DNA from: Phycisphaerae bacterium
GTDB lineage: Bacteria; Planctomycetota; Phycisphaerae; Sedimentisphaerales; SM23-30
DNA length: 7,478 nt
Direction of reading: 5' to 3'
Assembly: GCA_021736565.1 (NCBI GenBank)
Contig: JAIPFO010000180.1
Coordinates: forward strand, 1 to 7,478
Below, piece by piece: positions 5,675 through 7,478 of this stretch. The notes beneath the pieces were generated by a model. It had not been told where the DNA came from and did not search any database. It saw nothing but the letters and a program-made list of their open reading frames with translations. Position 1 is the first letter of the stretch, and each line of letters opens with the position of its first letter. A program made the translations under genes and the position numbers.

Positions 5675-7478
5675 CTATTCCTGGGCTATACCTGCCAAAA
5701 ACTCCTCAGCAGCCATCGTTTCGACGCCCAGTTTTTCAGCCTTTGCAAGCTTACTGCCCGCTTTTTCACCATAAATCACCAGATCGGTCTTTTTACTGAC
5801 ACTGCCGGTTGGCCGGCCGCCGTTCTTCTGGATCAGAGCCTCCATATCCCCGCGAGAATAGCCTTCGATACTCCCGGTGACGACTACAGTTTTCCCCGCT
5901 AAAAGCCCGCCCTCATCTGAAATGGCAGCCTTTTTGCCCGGCCCGGTCATTTTAACGCCTACTTGTATTAAATCATCGATCAATGCCCGTGTCGATTCTT
6001 CATGACAAAAATCGTAGATACTCTGGGCGATCACAGGCCCCACTTCGTCAATCTGCTCTAATTGCTCTGCGTCAGCCTCTAAAATCGCCTCAATACTCCC
6101 CATCTCAGATGCCAAAACCTGGGCAGCGCGTTTGCCGACGTGTAAAATCCCAAGCCCCGCCAATACCCGCTCCAACGGACGGTCTTTACTGACCTGTATC
6201 CCTTCGATCAAGTTTTTGGCCGATTTTTCCCCCATCCGCTCCATCCCCGCCACATCTTCCATCTTAAGTCGGTACAGATCCGCAAAACTTCGAACCTTGC
6301 CAGAAATAACCAGCTGCTCGACGAGGGAAATACCCAGCCCGTCAATATCCATTTGGTTGCGTGCCGAAAAATGACGTAGCTTTTCAATAAACTGCCGCGG
6401 ACAGAGGGGATTAATACAGCGAATATAGACGCCGTTTTCATCCTTATGGACCCCCCCGCCGCATTCCGGACACGACACCGGCACCGGGAAGACCTGCGAT
6501 GTTTTCGGACGTTTGCTTTTAATTACTTCAACAACCTGCGGGATGATCTCGCCGGCCTTTTCAATGAGGACCACATCACCTTGGCGTACATCCTTACGGG
6601 CAAGCTCGTCAAAATTATGCAAACTCGCCCGGCTAACTGTCGTACCGGCTAGCTGAACGGGTTTAAAATTAGCTACCGGTGTTAACGCACCGGTCTTGCC
6701 CACCTGAACGCTGATACTCTCAACGATGGTTTCGGCTTGCTCTGCGGCGAATTTATAGGCAATACACCAGCGAGGCGCACGGCTCGTTCGACCCAGCTGT
6801 TTTTGCTGGGCGATACTGTTGACCTTAATGACCATACCGTCAACGGCATATTCCATCTGGTGCCTTTTCGTCTCCCACCGATCGCAACATTCAATCACTT
6901 CTTCAATATCATTAGCCACCTCAAAAAAGGGACTCACCGGCAATGACAATCCCTTTAGCCTCTCCAGCATAGCAGCATGACTAACAGCAAAATCATCAGG
7001 CTGCACCTCACCCAACGCATAGGTCAGTATTTTCAACTTCCGTTTGGCCACCTTCCGGCTATCCAGCATTTTCAACGAACCGGCCGTTGCGTTTCGCGGG
7101 TTGGCAAATGGCATTTCATCCGACTCCTCACGCTCGGCATTGATACGCGCAAATTCCTTATTCGGCATAAACACCTCACCACGAACCTCCAGAACATCCG
7201 GCACCTCGCCACCTTCATCAAACAGCAACTCCCCCCCTTTGACTGAATCATCCGATTCCAACCGCAACGGCAGCGACGTGATTGTCCGCACATTAGCGGT
7301 CACATCATCACCCCGAATGCCCTCTCCCCGGGTGGCACCCAGCACCAGCACCCCTTTTTCATAACGCAGCGACATCGCCACGCCATCGATCTTCGCCTCC
7401 ACCACATACTGAATGTCTTGATCGCCCAGGGCCTTCCGCACCCGCTGGTCAAACTGACGCAATTCCTCAGCCGAATAA
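5675..7478 (-). CDS. ligA: NAD-dependent DNA ligase LigA (5' end cut by the right edge)
   Basis: LigA seals nicks in DNA using NAD+ in replication and repair. About 600 residues are visible, from YSAEELRQFDQRV to the C-terminus. The frame is open to the last base, and the TTG at 7460-7462 encodes an ordinary leucine within this conserved stretch, so the true start lies outside. By comparison with E. coli LigA (AMP-lysine K115) roughly 85-90 residues, mainly domain Ia, are missing. Counting that leucine as residue 1, the features are: adenylation lysine K24 in AKIDG; GATRGEGIRGDDVTANVRTI (42-61); FANPRNATAGSL (119-130); DGMVIKVN (208-215); OB-fold region with VGKTGALTPVA (254-264); zinc cysteines C331, C334, C349 and C354; helix-hairpin-helix region (about 370-500); and a BRCT domain (about 519-595) with VSKKTDLVI. 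All catalytic parts in view are intact. A loop after PLRL (68-86, ESDDSVKGGELLFDEGGEV) is about 15 residues longer than in E. coli and acidic. pgsA follows after 81 bases. Confidence 0.97.
   Translation of the reverse strand, partial: YSAEELRQFDQRVRKALGDQDIQYVVEAKIDGVAMSLRYEKGVLVLGATRGEGIRGDDVTANVRTITSLPLRLESDDSVKGGELLFDEGGEVPDVLEVRGEVFMPNKEFARINAEREESDEMPFANPRNATAGSLKMLDSRKVAKRKLKILTYALGEVQPDDFAVSHAAMLERLKGLSLPVSPFFEVANDIEEVIECCDRWETKRHQMEYAVDGMVIKVNSIAQQKQLGRTSRAPRWCIAYKFAAEQAETIVESISVQVGKTGALTPVANFKPVQLAGTTVSRASLHNFDELARKDVRQGDVVLIEKAGEIIPQVVEVIKSKRPKTSQVFPVPVSCPECGGGVHKDENGVYIRCINPLCPRQFIEKLRHFSARNQMDIDGLGISLVEQLVISGKVRSFADLYRLKMEDVAGMERMGEKSAKNLIEGIQVSKDRPLERVLAGLGILHVGKRAAQVLASEMGSIEAILEADAEQLEQIDEVGPVIAQSIYDFCHEESTRALIDDLIQVGVKMTGPGKKAAISDEGGLLAGKTVVVTGSIEGYSRGDMEALIQKNGGRPTGSVSKKTDLVIYGEKAGSKLAKAEKLGVETMAAEEFLAGIAQE

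Noticed and set aside
7460..7462. TTG at 7462 as the start of ligA
   Set aside because: The frame continues upstream as YSAEE to the last base and the stretch matches the interior of LigA, so this is a leucine codon in a gene cut by the window edge.

Overview
All six genes recognised here lie on the minus strand, so transcription runs from the right edge to the left edge: ligA (cut by the right edge), pgsA, ilvD, a thioredoxin-fold lipoprotein, a secreted beta-propeller/di-haem cytochrome, and the first 54 codons of a further exported protein (cut by the left edge). Nearly every complete gene has a strong AGGAG-type ribosome binding site 6-7 bases before its ATG. These sites correct two gene starts, ilvD and pgsA, relative to the longest open frame.

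The organism is a bacterium, probably Gram-negative in envelope plan, since it has a lipoprotein thioredoxin and an exported c-type cytochrome. The cytochrome joins a YVTN beta-propeller to a cytochrome c peroxidase/MauG-like module. From general knowledge this architecture is frequent in Planctomycetota and related environmental phyla, so I favour a planctomycete, possibly Phycisphaerae-like. This is an inference of moderate to low confidence that no marker gene here can settle.

Right half (about 4750-7478): housekeeping genes. LigA seals DNA nicks using NAD+, PgsA-type CDP-alcohol phosphatidyltransferase makes phosphatidylglycerolphosphate, and IlvD performs the dehydration step of branched-chain amino-acid synthesis. 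pgsA and ilvD each have a plausible sigma70-type promoter in the preceding gap. The one for ilvD is good (GTGGCA, 17-base spacer, extended -10 TGATATAAT), so these genes look like neighbours with their own promoters rather than one tight operon.

Left half (1 to about 3060): accessory envelope redox genes. The TlpA-like lipoprotein has a WCPPC active site. The beta-propeller cytochrome has two CxxCH haem sites. The truncated gene follows the cytochrome by only 13 bases and encodes a clear signal peptide, so it is very likely co-transcribed. A thioredoxin that keeps apocytochrome cysteines reduced would fit beside a di-haem cytochrome, but a 227-base gap separates the two genes and the link is inferential.

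No rRNA, tRNA, CRISPR array, insertion sequence or phage gene was seen. There is no gene-free stretch longer than 300 bases. The window is mostly ordinary; the least ordinary part is the cytochrome and its truncated partner at the left edge.
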